A stretch of 64,000 bases of DNA from Fonsecaea monophora (GCF_001642475.1 NW_019173933.1:62001-126000); one strand, 5' to 3'. Shown: positions 52,677 through 63,854, numbered from the stretch's first letter. Numbers and translations: made by a program. The notes: a model not told the origin generated them from the sequence alone.

Positions 52677-55029
52677 GGTGGGGAAGGGCAATCTTGACTG
52701 TGGCGGCGGAAATGGACGAAAGAGGAAGAAAGAGCAGAACTCGAGTCGCGCAAAATGACTAGACTAGTTCGCGGATGGCCAGCCTGAGCGTGAGTATCCC
52801 GAGGGACCGCTGTTGCGACGAGAACCTGTTGGCGCAAGATGCCGTGGGTATCGGTCACTCACAGGATGCACGAACTGCAAAAGGGCGCATGCAAAGCACT
52901 GAGATCTTGCAGGAATTCGAATCACCTAAGCTGCGGATCTTTCTGCACGCAATATGCGCGGCACTAGTCGTGCTAGGTCGTGCCTACCCGGCTTGGCGGG
53001 ACACAGCGGAAACTCAGCCGAGGCACAATGGGTATCTTTTCCAGTCAACGACAGTTACCCATATGGAGCTACCTATGGAGTAATAGTACTCTTATGTAGA
53101 TACGAGTACTTAGATACCTAAGATTTCAGTAACACTGCAACGTTCTCCTTAGTGTCTCCTGGTATGGCGGCCAGCATTTCATCAGTCTCTGGCCAAGATT
53201 TGAATTCCACGGTGAATCACTTTGCACCTGTAAGGGGTGTGGTCCAAAGTAGTGTCCGATTGGTAGCAGCGAGAATAAGTCCAAGTACTCCCTCTTCCGG
53301 GCATCACGACTATTCCTGTTCCTGGCGCGCTGTGCCTGAAAACCTTAGGAGCAGTAAGCAAATCAATGTTCCTCATCCGAGGAGGCCAACTAGCCCGCAA
53401 GTTTGCTTGGATTAGCAACACCCGAAAGCCGCTACGTAGTTCCTGCCTTGGGATTTCTGAATGAGCGCAAGGGGTGGCCTATTCTGAATCTTCCCATCTT
53501 TCACTATCAAGATAGGGTTTGATGTGGCTGTATGTAGAAACAAGCCATAGACTGAGAAAGTCTCGCGGGGGTTTTCATCATGCTAGCGGTTCACAGCGGG
53601 GGTGACAGTAGAGGGCTCGGCTACCCACCCGGGCCTAGAGCCGGCCTAGCACGAGCATTCGTGTGCTGTCCAGGCCACTCTGGGTGCTAGGGGAGCCACT
53701 GGGATGCTGAGGATCGGGGAACAAAAGCCTACGTTGCGTGCTTCCTGCTCGTAAAGTATTCCTACCTTGGCATTGTACGACCTGAGTTGCAGTGGTGTAC
53801 CGAACTGCAGGACTTCGCATGCAACCTGCACTGCCACTGAAAATCATGCACGTTTATCTTTGGTTCATGGGCAGCGATGGCCGCTGATCATCCTACTAGC
53901 AACGAGTTACCTTCGGAGTGCTTTTCATGTACATGTTGGAGTTAGTATCAACCACTCGGCAATCTCTCATTCAGGCTGTTATCGATAAATAAGTCCTACC
54001 TCGTACTCGTACCTGAATGCCTGGGAAGGTCTGCTGTTACAGTAGCTACTCAAATCTCCCGGGCATAAACGGCTGGGGGTTTCGGGGCTTCCATGGCTGG
54101 GCTGGGCAGCGGGCAATCATGGGCGACTGGCACTGGCACTGGCCCTTGCCCTGGCTACGTAGTTTCCGCAGCTCCACCACCTCGCCCTTTCCCAGCTCGT
54201 CAGCCAATCTCACTACTCGGCACCCGGGGCCAGCAACTTGCCTAAGTACCTAGCTCTTTACTGTTGGCGTTGCTTGGGGCTGCAACCTGTTTGCTACCTT
54301 CATTGAGAGTCTCAGACAAGCTTCGCAACCCAAATCATCTCCTGTTCTCCTCGTAGAACACCATCCCTTTCCCTCTCGCTGCGTACCTGGTACAGAGAAC
54401 AAGATAAAGTGCCTCATAGTCGTCGACGCCGTCATTGCCTCACTGCCTCATTGCATCATTTCAACCTTCTCTTATTGCCAAGTCGTAGATCTGCAAGGAA
54501 CTACTAGTCGTATACCGAGTACTCTACCTCGTCTGAGTGCCTCTTCCTGCCCCCCCGGTCCCATCCTCCCCTTCCAGCCCCAAAAGAGGAGTCAATCCCC
54601 CGTCATCATTTGCCGACTCCGATCAAAGCAAGTCACCCTGCCAACTTTCCTGATTTCCTGCACTACGCCTGCACACCTCGGACACACCCTGCAGCAAAAA
54701 CCCAGCCAATCCTGCACCTGGCGAACCAACGGCCCTTCCTTCCACTCTTTTTCCGTCTCTCAAAGACATCCTTCTCCAAAAATAATCCCATTGACTCTGC
54801 TCGTTAAGTCGTCCAACTGCGAGTACCGAGAACTGATCGACGAAACACCTCGCACCCTTCGATTGCCCTGCCAGCGCAACTTTCTCGAATCGTCCGAAAC
54901 AGGCACACCTCGTCGTCAGTGATCTCCTGACTCTACAGCGCATGGTGTTTCAAGTCACTGTCTCGCACTTTCCTCTCGCCACCTCCTCCACCGTCTTCGT
55001 TCCCACGGTTTCTTGACCTCGTTGCGGAA
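52677..55029. promoter_or_regulatory. 2.35-kb divergent intergenic region, LRR gene / CHS7
   Basis: Unusually long gap with no supported coding frame. CTAG/TACC-rich words recur (about 52968-53000, 53621-53660, 54225-54250). The last 500 bp before the CHS7 ATG are strongly pyrimidine-rich, which is typical of a long leader. Short ATG and non-ATG frames in it could act as upstream ORFs. A terminal repeat or transposon was not recognised. Confidence 0.4.
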
Positions 55030-56019
55030 ATGGGTGGAACACAGTATGGAAAGTTCCAAGTAGGTTGCTCTCAGAAGCTCGAGTTCATTGCTTTTCCAGT
55101 CGCTAACCTATGGCTGCAGGACTTCTGTCGTGATGCGACACTACCTATATGCAATGTTAGACCTCCCCTGTCAGACGATAAGCTCTCCGTGGTCTTCTAA
55201 CTGCCTCTCCAGATCCTCGTCACGAACAATCAACCACCTGGCCTCGCATATGGAGGCTGTGTCCTGCGTGGAATTACGTTAAATAACAACCGCAATCTCG
55301 CCAACTTGGGCTCAATACTGCTCTGTGGCATCGCCATCGTTGTTGCCCTGTTTCTGCTATGGCGCGCAGAGAGGAAAGCTGCTGCGGTTGGTCGTCGGGA
55401 AATGCAGATGTTTCTGGTCGGTTATATCATCATCGAAATCTGCGAAATATTCACAGTCGGCGGTTTTCCATTGAACAACGATGTGCGGAAAGGTTTCACA
55501 GCCGTCCATCTGGGTGCTATCGTGGCGACCATGTGGATCTTGCTCATGAACGCAGTAGTGGGCTACCAGTTAGTGGATGACGGCACGCCATTGTCAATGG
55601 GGTTGATCGGCCTCAGCTCCCTGGCATTGTTCGTTGGCACTGGCTATATTGCCCTGGACACGGCCTTCTCTTGGACAGGATTTTGGGACAGCTCGTTACA
55701 GCCACCGCACCAGAACTACGCCCTCTACACGCTATACCAACTGGCACCGCTGGTATTCATGTTCTTGTTCTTCGTCCTCGAGTCAATATTGGTCCTCAAG
55801 ATCCTCGGCGAAACGAAACCAATGATCTACCTGATTGCCGCAGCCCTCCTCTTTGCGATTGGCCAAATCTTCATGTATGTGATATCGACACACATTTGCA
55901 AAGGTGCCGATGGCGACATCAATGGCACCCTTTTCGCAACCCTCTTCACGCTCCTCAGCGTCGTGGCAGTGTTCGTCTTCTGGTCGTCAATCACTGAAGA
56001 CGACTGGCCGATCCAATAA
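55030..56019 (+). CDS. CHS7: Chitin synthase export chaperone CHS7
   Basis: Three exons: 55030-55059, 55120-55155 and 55213-56019, 290 residues. Two introns (60 and 57 nt) sit in the N-terminal part, so the visible open frame starts well inside the protein. CHS7 is a polytopic ER protein needed for folding and ER exit of CHS3-type chitin synthase. The spliced N-terminus MGGTQYGKFQDFCRDATLPICN leads to LAYGGCVLRGITLNNN, both hallmark segments. About seven hydrophobic segments follow (for example SILLCGIAIVVALFLLW, FLVGYIIIEICEIFTVGGF, GLIGLSSLALFVGTGYIAL, APLVFMFLFFVLESILVL and PMIYLIAAALLFAIGQIFMYV). The C-terminus TEDDWPIQ is a short acidic tail. Both intron joins are in phase 0 and all motif orders agree with the family. 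Confidence 0.95.
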
Positions 56020-56626
56020 TCATAGCAAAGCCATTGCCAGGGGGTTTTGAAATGCTGTCACCAGAAAAAAACCCGGGTTTAGGCAGAGCTTGCCAACCCT
56101 TATTTCTCTTATGGGCCTGAACAATTGCAGGCAGAGAAATGATTTTTAATATCTTGAGACGGCAAACCTGGTGCGATGCCCCCCCTTCCCGACCGGAACA
56201 AGGGGCGTCCTTGTCGTTTGTCGCAACATTCTAATGTTCCCCAATTGGAAGGCTTGGGCATGATAGCTTGACGAGTTACGCAGCGTTTGGCATCTGTGAA
56301 ATGTGTATTGATCACAATTTCCGGGAGGTTTCAGGTTTCAGTCGATTTCAACGCGATTCATGGGCCGAAACAAATCTTCCGTTCGACTTGAGGGCTGTGA
56401 GCTGGCATCATACAGCAACCATTTGACCTAGACTAGAATATAGTAGTAGTCCTGCAAGGATATATCTTTGTGCTGGACGGTACAACACATGAGATATCTC
56501 TCAAATTTTGTAATCGAGAACGAACTCCATATGTAACCAAAAAACTTCACGCCGTAGTCAAAGCCAATGCCCTCGCGGTATGGAGCGACCAGGGAGCCGT
56601 CAGACCAACCGCAACCGTACAAAATA
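56020..56626. other. Convergent intergenic region
   Basis: About 600 bp between CHS7 and the small minus-strand gene. A C-run (gcccccccttcc) lies at about 56178. No gene was recognised. Confidence 0.4.
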
Positions 56627-57298
56627 TCAGAGAACTAGCTTTACTCCAACGCACGGTAACGTCCACTCTGAGCGCCCTAGCAAATTCCTCAGCCAGTGAG
56701 TTCCAATGCCTGTGTCCAGTAGGGACGGCAAAGATGTCGCCGAAGCTGCTGTTTCGGCTCCGGTGCTGGTTGCAGATGCTATCAATTTCTGCCGAGCGTC
56801 ATCAAACAATTCCTCCGCCGAGTTTTTGACCGCAGTTGCAAGACCGGCGACTGTCGTACGTGCGACATCTGTGAGGAAGCCTCCCATCTCTGACGGCCCT
56901 GTACCATTGTTCGCCTGTCCCGGAATGCTCCCTATGCTGCCCGAGAAGTTCGCGGTATATAGCCTGGGAGTGAACCAAGCGGCAAGCGTCTCATGTGAGA
57001 ATAACTCTCCTCCTCCTGAATGTTGAGATGGAAGGGTAGGTAGGTCGACGAAACATCGATTTGACCAGTGGCAGGACGATGCGAAGAGGATGATGAGAAG
57101 AAAGGAGCAATATATGCACGGGCGGTTGAGGAGGTATGTGAGCACGAGCAGGAGGATGAGATGTATGGGCGAGAGGCTGAGGGGGAGTGGGAGTAGGAGG
57201 AGTGGAAGATATCTGGTGGCACGACTGCAGTTAGAGCGTTTCCAGAACCATCATAATGACAGATGCAATACTTACGAGCGAAGACAATACATTGGCAT
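56627..57298 (-). CDS. Hypothetical small membrane or secreted protein
   Basis: Two-exon model: 57276-57298 and 56627-57224, 206 residues. The intron (57225-57275) has GTAAGT..CTGCAG ends. Without it the frame would have to open at a GTG. The predicted start is ATG 57298 (or 57292). The product has a strongly hydrophobic N-terminus with two leucine-rich stretches (about residues 14-36 and 45-58), resembling a signal anchor or a pair of membrane segments. A hydrophilic domain with Asn/Gly/Ser and alanine-rich helices follows (for example KNSAEELFDDARQKLIASATS). I recognise no family. It lies divergent to EDC4. The exact start and the C-terminus, which might hide another intron, are uncertain. 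Confidence 0.5.
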
Positions 57299-58114
57299 GG
57301 ATATGATGTGTTCTTGGAAGTGTAAACTCGAGGAAGAAAGTAAAGGATGCTTTTAGAGATGGTGTGGAATCTGGGCGAGGTTGGCTCAGCCAAGCGGAAC
57401 GAATGAGCGTGGCTGTATTATGAGAATGGCACTGATGGACACATGGCTCGAGGGGTACCTGTGTCACAGATACTATACCAAGGATTCAAAGGGGTTGAAC
57501 AAATCCATCTTCTTATAACCTGCAGAAGCGGTGACACCCTGCATGAAGATGCAGGAGGCTACAGTCAATTATTGACACTGAATCTGAATGTCACCGCGGG
57601 CTTCTACGTTCAGGTGCCTAGAACTGGTGCGCTGGTACACACAAACAGCTACTATAGGCACCTGGTGGTGGGCTCGCTGGGGTGACGAGGGATGCAGTTC
57701 GCAGCAGGATCCCTCCCCTGCGGCTGAATTGGCGCTTGAGTGGCAGCGGGCACGTGTTGCTGGCAGCAGTCATCGATCGAATTGGAGCTGCAAGACTGCG
57801 GAGAAATTTTGACGAGAATGAGCCAGTCGTCGCTGAATCGCGCCTCTGATTCACTTCAACTCATCTTTCACCTTCCTTTAGATTGCTCAGGGCTTTGTGT
57901 TTTCATCAGCAAAACACTTCCCACCCACCCTTCAGGTTATTCGTGTGTTAAAATATTGCCTCACTTTCCCTGCACGTTTCGGTGCTGCCATTCATTCTCG
58001 CTTCTTCTCTGGTTCCCGGTGTAGCATCCGGGTGACGAGAGAACAATTGCCTTTTTCTCTACTACACTCGATCGTGGGCCCTTCGGACTGGTCGTCCTTG
58101 GTCTGACTGGAATA
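57299..58114. promoter_or_regulatory. Divergent intergenic region, small membrane-protein gene / EDC4
   Basis: About 815 bp. The half next to EDC4 (57850-58020) is pyrimidine-rich with Phe/Pro/Ser-coding noise in several frames. No other feature was recognised. Confidence 0.4.
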
Positions 58115-61100
58115 ATGTCATCCAACGACCTGCAAGCTCTGTTTGCCAACTTGATGTTGAAGCCTCGCGACTCTCCTACCCCATCCCATACGCCACACCA
58201 ATCCAACTCTGCAGGCCAACCTTCTCCTTTCCCAGGCGCCTCTCCGTTGCCTTCGAGCCCTCCTCCTGCTGCTCCTGTCGCGAACCACAACTCCTACAAC
58301 CAGATGGCTCAGCCAATTGCGTCTGCGCCTTCTGCTACGGCGCAGTCGTTGCTGAACCTGCTTAATTTTGGCCCTTCGGCCTCTACACCTCCTAAGGCAA
58401 ACTCACGACCTCTCTCTTCCACTAGCAATGCTGCGGCGGTCGTCGAGGAGAAGAACGACAAGTCAGCGGGTACTGCTGCCGGGCAAGGTTCGTCGACTTC
58501 AGCTTCGGATCTCCTCGCAAAGTTGATGTCACCTTCGCCTGCCCAAGGCGGCTCAAAAGCCCAATCTCCGCTGAACCTGGAGGATCAAGGCGGTGGCGGC
58601 GGTAGAGGCGGTAGAGGCGACCAAGAAAATTCTACGCCTGATCGTGATGCCTCGCAGGATGCGCTGCTCAAGCTCCTCAGCAAAACCCATCTTGGCAATT
58701 CCATCAGCACGCGCCAGAATCTCGTTGAAAAACCGCGGTCTCCATCAACAGATGCAAAGTCCGATGCGAAGACTAAAGAAGCTAAGCCTACGAGTACAGA
58801 ATCATCAGCTCCTTTATTCGGATCCAGTTCCGCGGCTGAGGGCGCCTTGTTTGGAGCTCTTGGTAATGACACTAAGCCACCAACCCAGAGTCAACCCCTC
58901 TTCACCTATACGAACCCATTTGAAGCACTACAGGCATCTTTGAGTGCCTCTCGAACACAAACTCCTAAAGAGGGCACCACTGCTTCCGAACCTGCCAATG
59001 TCAATGTCCCTCGATCAAATGTCGAGTCTGGCAATGATCTGTCAGATTCGCGTGTCGGTACAGGTGAGCAAGTGGCCAAGCGGAAAATACTCACTCCTAG
59101 ACTACCGCTGGCATCAAAGAACGCCACTGTATCACGCGATGGCTCAGTTACCGGAGCAACTCGAGAGACTGAGACAGAAGATGCAGTTCCAACGGAAGAG
59201 GTTGTCGCTCCTGTCTCAGCGGAGACCAAATTGAAAGACGAAGGCAAGGAGATACATCTGAACGCCAGCAACGGCGTCAAACAGGAACTAGGCTCCGGCG
59301 CGGACAAGAGCGTCGAGCAGCCAGCTGACGGTGGGGATGACTGGGAAGACACGGAAGAGTCACCAAACAAGGAGTCCTCCAGGATCGTCCCAGTCTACAA
59401 TTTTCCCATCAAGCCCTTTGTTTCGATCACTTTGCACTTGTCAAAACCTTCGAGCGTTGGCATTAGAGATGATGGCGTGATGGAGATATCAAGACTCAAG
59501 AAAGATTTCGACCAGTTGGACCGTTCTTTGGCAGCTGCGACATCAAAGTACATTGCCTATGCCTTAGTGAAGAACGGCGGCATGCGCATCATCAGACAAG
59601 ACGACGGCAGTGACCGACAAGTCTTCAAGAATTCTCATGATCGAATATTCAATGTTGCTCTCTGCACAACCTCTGCTGCTGGGGAATCATCGGATGACCA
59701 GGCGCTCCTAGGAACTGGGGTCAGTGGCACTGTGTATTATGCTACCATCAACAAGGACGGAAATGATCTATTCGAGAAAAACGCACTTGATACTGAAAGC
59801 CTCATTTTTCCGCCTTACCCTCCGGCTGACGAGAACGCATCTGGGGGTGTACTCAAGACCCGCGCAAAGAGAAGCTCTCGTCACCCAGAGTTCTTCGCCA
59901 TTGGACGCGGTAAGGCAATCCATCTCGTCTGGCCAGCAACGGCGCTCTCTCCACGGTACGGTATCAGTGAGCACAATCGGCGCGTCGATGTCGATAAATT
60001 CTTCCAGGAAAGGTCCCTTCAGATCTCTACTGGGAAGGCTGGGAAAGACTTCATCTTCAGCGAAGATGACACTTTAATCGTTTCTTTGGACAAGACCGGA
60101 CGATTACGATTCTGGGACATTCGCAAGCTGATTGACGAGTCAAATGCCACCTCAACTCGGCTAGCTAGCATGACTATCGACCTCCCGATCTTGTCCCTTT
60201 CCACCGCATCCCCAGCGGAGAAGTCGTGGCCAACGTCGGTTCTATTCGTAGACAAAGCTCGTCCATATGTCAAAGGAGGCGCGCTCCGCTACGTCCTTGT
60301 CGGCCTGAGGCAGAATCATACTCTTCAACTCTGGGATATCGCTCTCGGCAAAGCTGTTCAGGAGATCAATTTCCCTCACGAGAATGAGACTGACGCGATC
60401 TGCAGCGTGTGTTATCACGCAAATAGCGGGTTTATTGTTGTCGGGCACCCGACCAGAAACTCACTCTTCTTCATCCACCTCTCCGCGCCCCGTTATACGA
60501 TCAGCACTTCTCTGACACAGGCTGCATACGTGCAGCGCATTGCTGAAAAGGACCCGGAACTACCAAAGCCTGATTCCACGGCCTGCATGAGTGGCATCCG
60601 CGAAATGTCTTTTGCAGACAAAGGACAGCTCAGAAGCGTTGAGCTCCTTCCAATCTATCGAACTGCAGAGGAGCAGAGGGCTGTCGACGAAAAGACGCCG
60701 CTTTTCGAACTCTACGTCGTGCATTCAAAAGGTGTTACGTGCCTCAACATTACCAAGGAAGACCTAGGCTGGAATGCGAACTACAAGGTGGTTCACGGGA
60801 TTGATGCTGCGAAGGAAGGCTTCGTCACGTTGAAAGAGCTGCGCCTTGGGACAGTGATCGAGGAGGGCCCCCGAGACAAGAGTCCAGTCGAAGAAGGTCC
60901 AACAAGTAAGAGCTCGAAGAAGAAGCAAGCAAAGAAGTCCTCGTCGTCTGCGGAACGTGTGGAGACTGTTCAGGCCGAGGATTTGGAACTTGGCAAACCA
61001 GCGGTTACGCAGCCTCCCAGCAAAGCCGCTGAACCACTCACAGAGGTGACTAATATCGAAACTCCTGTTGCAAAGGAAACAAAGAAGAGCAAGAAGAAGT

Positions 61101-62623
61101 CTGCCCCACCCACCGAACCACGGCTCCCTGATAAAGTCGCGCTCGCCGGTTCAAGTGCGAAACCAGTCTCAACGGGTATATCCACCCCAGCAACTGCGGA
61201 TGTAGCCCCCATTGATGAGCAGACTTCTGCTCCAGTGGCTGGAGTTGTCCCGCTTCCTTCAACCGCCGAGACATCCGTGAAACCTGAAGCCGTTACTGTC
61301 GGAATTTCAGGTGGTTGGCTTGACAAGGAACTGAAGAAGGTCGAGAAAGCCGTATCAACGGAGTTTCGTAAAGAGCTGGACTCTCTCTATCATAACCTCC
61401 AAAATGATCGGAATGTCCAAGACTCTGCTGCCATAGCCCGTCAGGAAGCTCTCCTTCGGTTGGTGTCGACAACTTTGAGCACCAACGTTGAAAAATCACT
61501 TTCCCGCATTCTTTCGGCTCAAATGCAACAATCAATGGTTCCAGCACTTACAGCGGCTACAGTCCAAGCCGTGGGTACTCAAGTGGGAGAAGCTGTGGCG
61601 AAATCCCTCCATTCTCTCGTCCCCCATGAACTGGGCGTGCAACTGCCTATTGTGCTCAATGGAGTTCTGCAGAGTCCGCAGATGACTCGGACGATAGCAG
61701 ATACAGTCTCGCAGAAGATTTCAAAGGAGATTGAGACTCAGCTCAACGATCTTATGCAGAAACATGTTGTGCCGACGTTTAAGACGCTAGCCGCTTCAGC
61801 AGCTGAAAAGGCCGCATCTGAAGTTGAAGTCCGCCTGCGAAGTGAAATCCGTCAACTAGAGAGTGACCGACGAAATGACCTGACTAGGCTCGAAAAGTTG
61901 GGCCAAGTCATTCAGGCCACTGCTGAGGCATTGCAGCAAATGTCCGACACCCAAGTGGCCTTTCAAGGCCAAATTCTTAGGGATCGTCGACAGCTTGCAC
62001 TTCTCGGCGAAACCAGCTCATCTCCAGTGTCTCGCCAAGTATCGACGGCCCGTATGACTCCTTCGCCACGAGCCGTCCCCCGACCTATGGTTCCACGACA
62101 GAAAACTAAGGAGGAGCTGGAGTTGGAGGAGATCAGCCAATTGATGAATGAGGGTCGGTACGAGGAGGCCTCAATCAAATGGCTCCAGTCATCCCAACCG
62201 GCAGAGCTGTTTGACAAGCTGTTCATCCACTTCACTCCGGAGTATTTATCGACTGATGTCTCCCCACTGATCGCCTTTTCCATCGCTGTCACCATCGGAA
62301 ATAGTCTGACGACCAATACGGCTCAAAGACTGGAGTGGATCTCTGCCGCATTCAATGCGGTCGACCTTGCTGTAAGTGCTCGTCAAGCAACTTTTTCTTC
62401 GTGTCCTAACATCTTGCTTCAGGATCCTGAAATTTCTGACCTGGCCCAACATGCGCCGGCATTGTTGAGCTCCTTAATCCAGAAACTGGAGCGGCTCTAC
62501 TTGACGATCGCGGAGCGTGATCCGACCGATCCAGCGCTACAAATCATGCCGATTGTTTCAAGGAGGGCGAAGGAGATGAGGGCCTCCTTGGAGGGACCGG
62601 CTCGCCATGGCGTTGAATTCTAG
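58115..62623 (+). CDS. EDC4: Enhancer of mRNA decapping EDC4/Ge-1
   Basis: The continuous frame of 1502 codons contains a 51-nt phase-0 intron (62372-62422) with GTAAGT, CTAAC and CTTCAG and no stop, so the likely product is 1485 residues. EDC4/Ge-1 scaffolds DCP1-DCP2 and XRN1 in P-bodies. The N-terminus starts with a helical LQALFANLM motif, then a Ser/Pro/Gln-rich disordered region to about 420. A WD40-like beta-propeller follows from about 425 to 870 (for example LIVSLDKTGRLRFWDIRKL and VLVGLRQNHTLQLWDIALGKA). Next is a Lys/Glu/Ser linker, a long helical or coiled-coil region (about 1070-1270), and the C-terminal Ge-1 alpha domain with a EISQLMNEGRYEEASIKWLQ repeat. All are in the order expected for EDC4. 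Divergent from the hypothetical small protein gene. Confidence 0.9.
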   Translation: MSSNDLQALFANLMLKPRDSPTPSHTPHQSNSAGQPSPFPGASPLPSSPPPAAPVANHNSYNQMAQPIASAPSATAQSLLNLLNFGPSASTPPKANSRPLSSTSNAAAVVEEKNDKSAGTAAGQGSSTSASDLLAKLMSPSPAQGGSKAQSPLNLEDQGGGGGRGGRGDQENSTPDRDASQDALLKLLSKTHLGNSISTRQNLVEKPRSPSTDAKSDAKTKEAKPTSTESSAPLFGSSSAAEGALFGALGNDTKPPTQSQPLFTYTNPFEALQASLSASRTQTPKEGTTASEPANVNVPRSNVESGNDLSDSRVGTGEQVAKRKILTPRLPLASKNATVSRDGSVTGATRETETEDAVPTEEVVAPVSAETKLKDEGKEIHLNASNGVKQELGSGADKSVEQPADGGDDWEDTEESPNKESSRIVPVYNFPIKPFVSITLHLSKPSSVGIRDDGVMEISRLKKDFDQLDRSLAAATSKYIAYALVKNGGMRIIRQDDGSDRQVFKNSHDRIFNVALCTTSAAGESSDDQALLGTGVSGTVYYATINKDGNDLFEKNALDTESLIFPPYPPADENASGGVLKTRAKRSSRHPEFFAIGRGKAIHLVWPATALSPRYGISEHNRRVDVDKFFQERSLQISTGKAGKDFIFSEDDTLIVSLDKTGRLRFWDIRKLIDESNATSTRLASMTIDLPILSLSTASPAEKSWPTSVLFVDKARPYVKGGALRYVLVGLRQNHTLQLWDIALGKAVQEINFPHENETDAICSVCYHANSGFIVVGHPTRNSLFFIHLSAPRYTISTSLTQAAYVQRIAEKDPELPKPDSTACMSGIREMSFADKGQLRSVELLPIYRTAEEQRAVDEKTPLFELYVVHSKGVTCLNITKEDLGWNANYKVVHGIDAAKEGFVTLKELRLGTVIEEGPRDKSPVEEGPTSKSSKKKQAKKSSSSAERVETVQAEDLELGKPAVTQPPSKAAEPLTEVTNIETPVAKETKKSKKKSAPPTEPRLPDKVALAGSSAKPVSTGISTPATADVAPIDEQTSAPVAGVVPLPSTAETSVKPEAVTVGISGGWLDKELKKVEKAVSTEFRKELDSLYHNLQNDRNVQDSAAIARQEALLRLVSTTLSTNVEKSLSRILSAQMQQSMVPALTAATVQAVGTQVGEAVAKSLHSLVPHELGVQLPIVLNGVLQSPQMTRTIADTVSQKISKEIETQLNDLMQKHVVPTFKTLAASAAEKAASEVEVRLRSEIRQLESDRRNDLTRLEKLGQVIQATAEALQQMSDTQVAFQGQILRDRRQLALLGETSSSPVSRQVSTARMTPSPRAVPRPMVPRQKTKEELELEEISQLMNEGRYEEASIKWLQSSQPAELFDKLFIHFTPEYLSTDVSPLIAFSIAVTIGNSLTTNTAQRLEWISAAFNAVDLAVSARQATFSSCPNILLQDPEISDLAQHAPALLSSLIQKLERLYLTIAERDPTDPALQIMPIVSRRAKEMRASLEGPARHGVEF
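62372..62422 (+). other. In-frame 51-nt intron inside EDC4
   Basis: Consensus GTAAGT donor, CTAAC 13-17 nt before the acceptor, and TTCAG acceptor. Length is a multiple of three and no stop is present, so retention would insert 17 residues. Confidence 0.8.
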
Positions 62624-62864
62624 CTTTACGATCAGGTTTAGACGGTATGACAAAGCTTCAAACACGCTTAGCAGCAGAGGGTTGATGCACAACAAGCGGA
62701 GTAGAGGAAAAGTCGACCATGAAGGATTGATTCACATGTGATTACTGGATACGTCGAAAGAGCCTCATTAGGCGATTTCGAAAGGGGAAAAGTTGGAGCA
62801 TTGAAGTATGTGGTGAAATCTTTCTTGTCCTCTGTGCTTCTAGCTTGATTTTTCCACCGGACTT

Positions 62865-63854
62865 TTAATTAAGAGCGTAGGCCATGTACGCCGGCGGTTG
62901 TAGGTGTAGCTGGATGCCTAATTTGACGATAATACCGAGGTTACTCTATATGAATAGGCCCTCAATGGAAGGTCCGAAGCTGTACTTCGATAGGTGAGCT
63001 GACTCGTTCCCGTCCATAGCGAACTGTCCAGTTCTGACAATTTCGCCGTCGGCTAGCACGATCTTGCCAGTGGACGTTGGTAGGTGTCCAGCCACTACCT
63101 CGGTCGAGGGTGTTACCTATCACGCTGCCCCAGCCCAGTGTTGGATAACTTAGCCAGTCCTTGAGCTTATTCTTAGCGCAGTAGTCGTAGAGATCTTAGA
63201 AAGTGACGCCCGGCTCGACGACGGCGTAGGCGTATTGCTCGCTGACATCGATGATCTTGTTCATCCTGTGCAAATCCAGGGCAACAGAGCTATTCATTTT
63301 GGGCGCTGGCCCGCCGTAGCTAAGTAAAACGGGTAAGCAGGACAAATCGACGGCTGTAACACAAGGCAAATCTCACCCTAGGTTTTTGCCTCTTGAAAAA
63401 GTCTACATCAGGATACCGTATTTGTTGGAAACTTTGAGGACTCCCTGCAGCTCTCCCCTCGTGCGCGGACTACATGCGACTCGCCGTCAGAACCAGAAGC
63501 GCATTTCCAAACAAGCATACTTGGGATAACTGACCATACTGCGGCACTTGGAAGCTTCCTCTTACCTTCGGCTTCCTACAGCTCGTAAGGGTCGATAAAA
63601 TCCTCAAGGGCTTTACCGACGAAAACACCATCCTTGCCCAAGACCTCGACATATTCGCCGATGGCTTTGTCAAAGTCTTCCTGGTCAAGACCGGGAGGTA
63701 GGATGGACTCGAGATCCTTCGTCAATCCACCAGAGAGTAGTGTTCGATGTGTATTTTGCCACTCAGGGTTGGTGTATCGGATGGGAAACTCAGTCGTGCC
63801 TTTCGTATCCTTCGTGGTCAACGGGGCCAACGGGGCGTGCGTAATTGTCGCCAT
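62865..63854 (-). pseudogene. Decayed vanillyl-alcohol-oxidase-type FAD oxidase
   Basis: Starts at ATG 63854 and reads as the N-terminal half of a VAO/4-cresol or eugenol-oxidase type flavoenzyme: SILPPGLDQEDFDKAIGEYVEVLG.., then DPYEL. The coding path is then broken. Stops lie at TAG 63576-63578, TAG 63403-63405 (before TFSRGKNLG), TAA 63196-63198 (after AYAVVEPGVTF) and TAG 62946-62948 (in LFI-stop-SNLGI). A near-normal intron (63320-63376, GTGAGA..TTAG) between SRGKNLG and YGGPAP is still present. A deletion or frameshift follows NTLDRG. Homology resumes at IVLADGEIVRTG and fades after KLGIQL, near the terminal TAA 62865-62867. The FAD-domain landmarks are clear, but the catalytic C-terminal half is missing. 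Confidence 0.8.
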
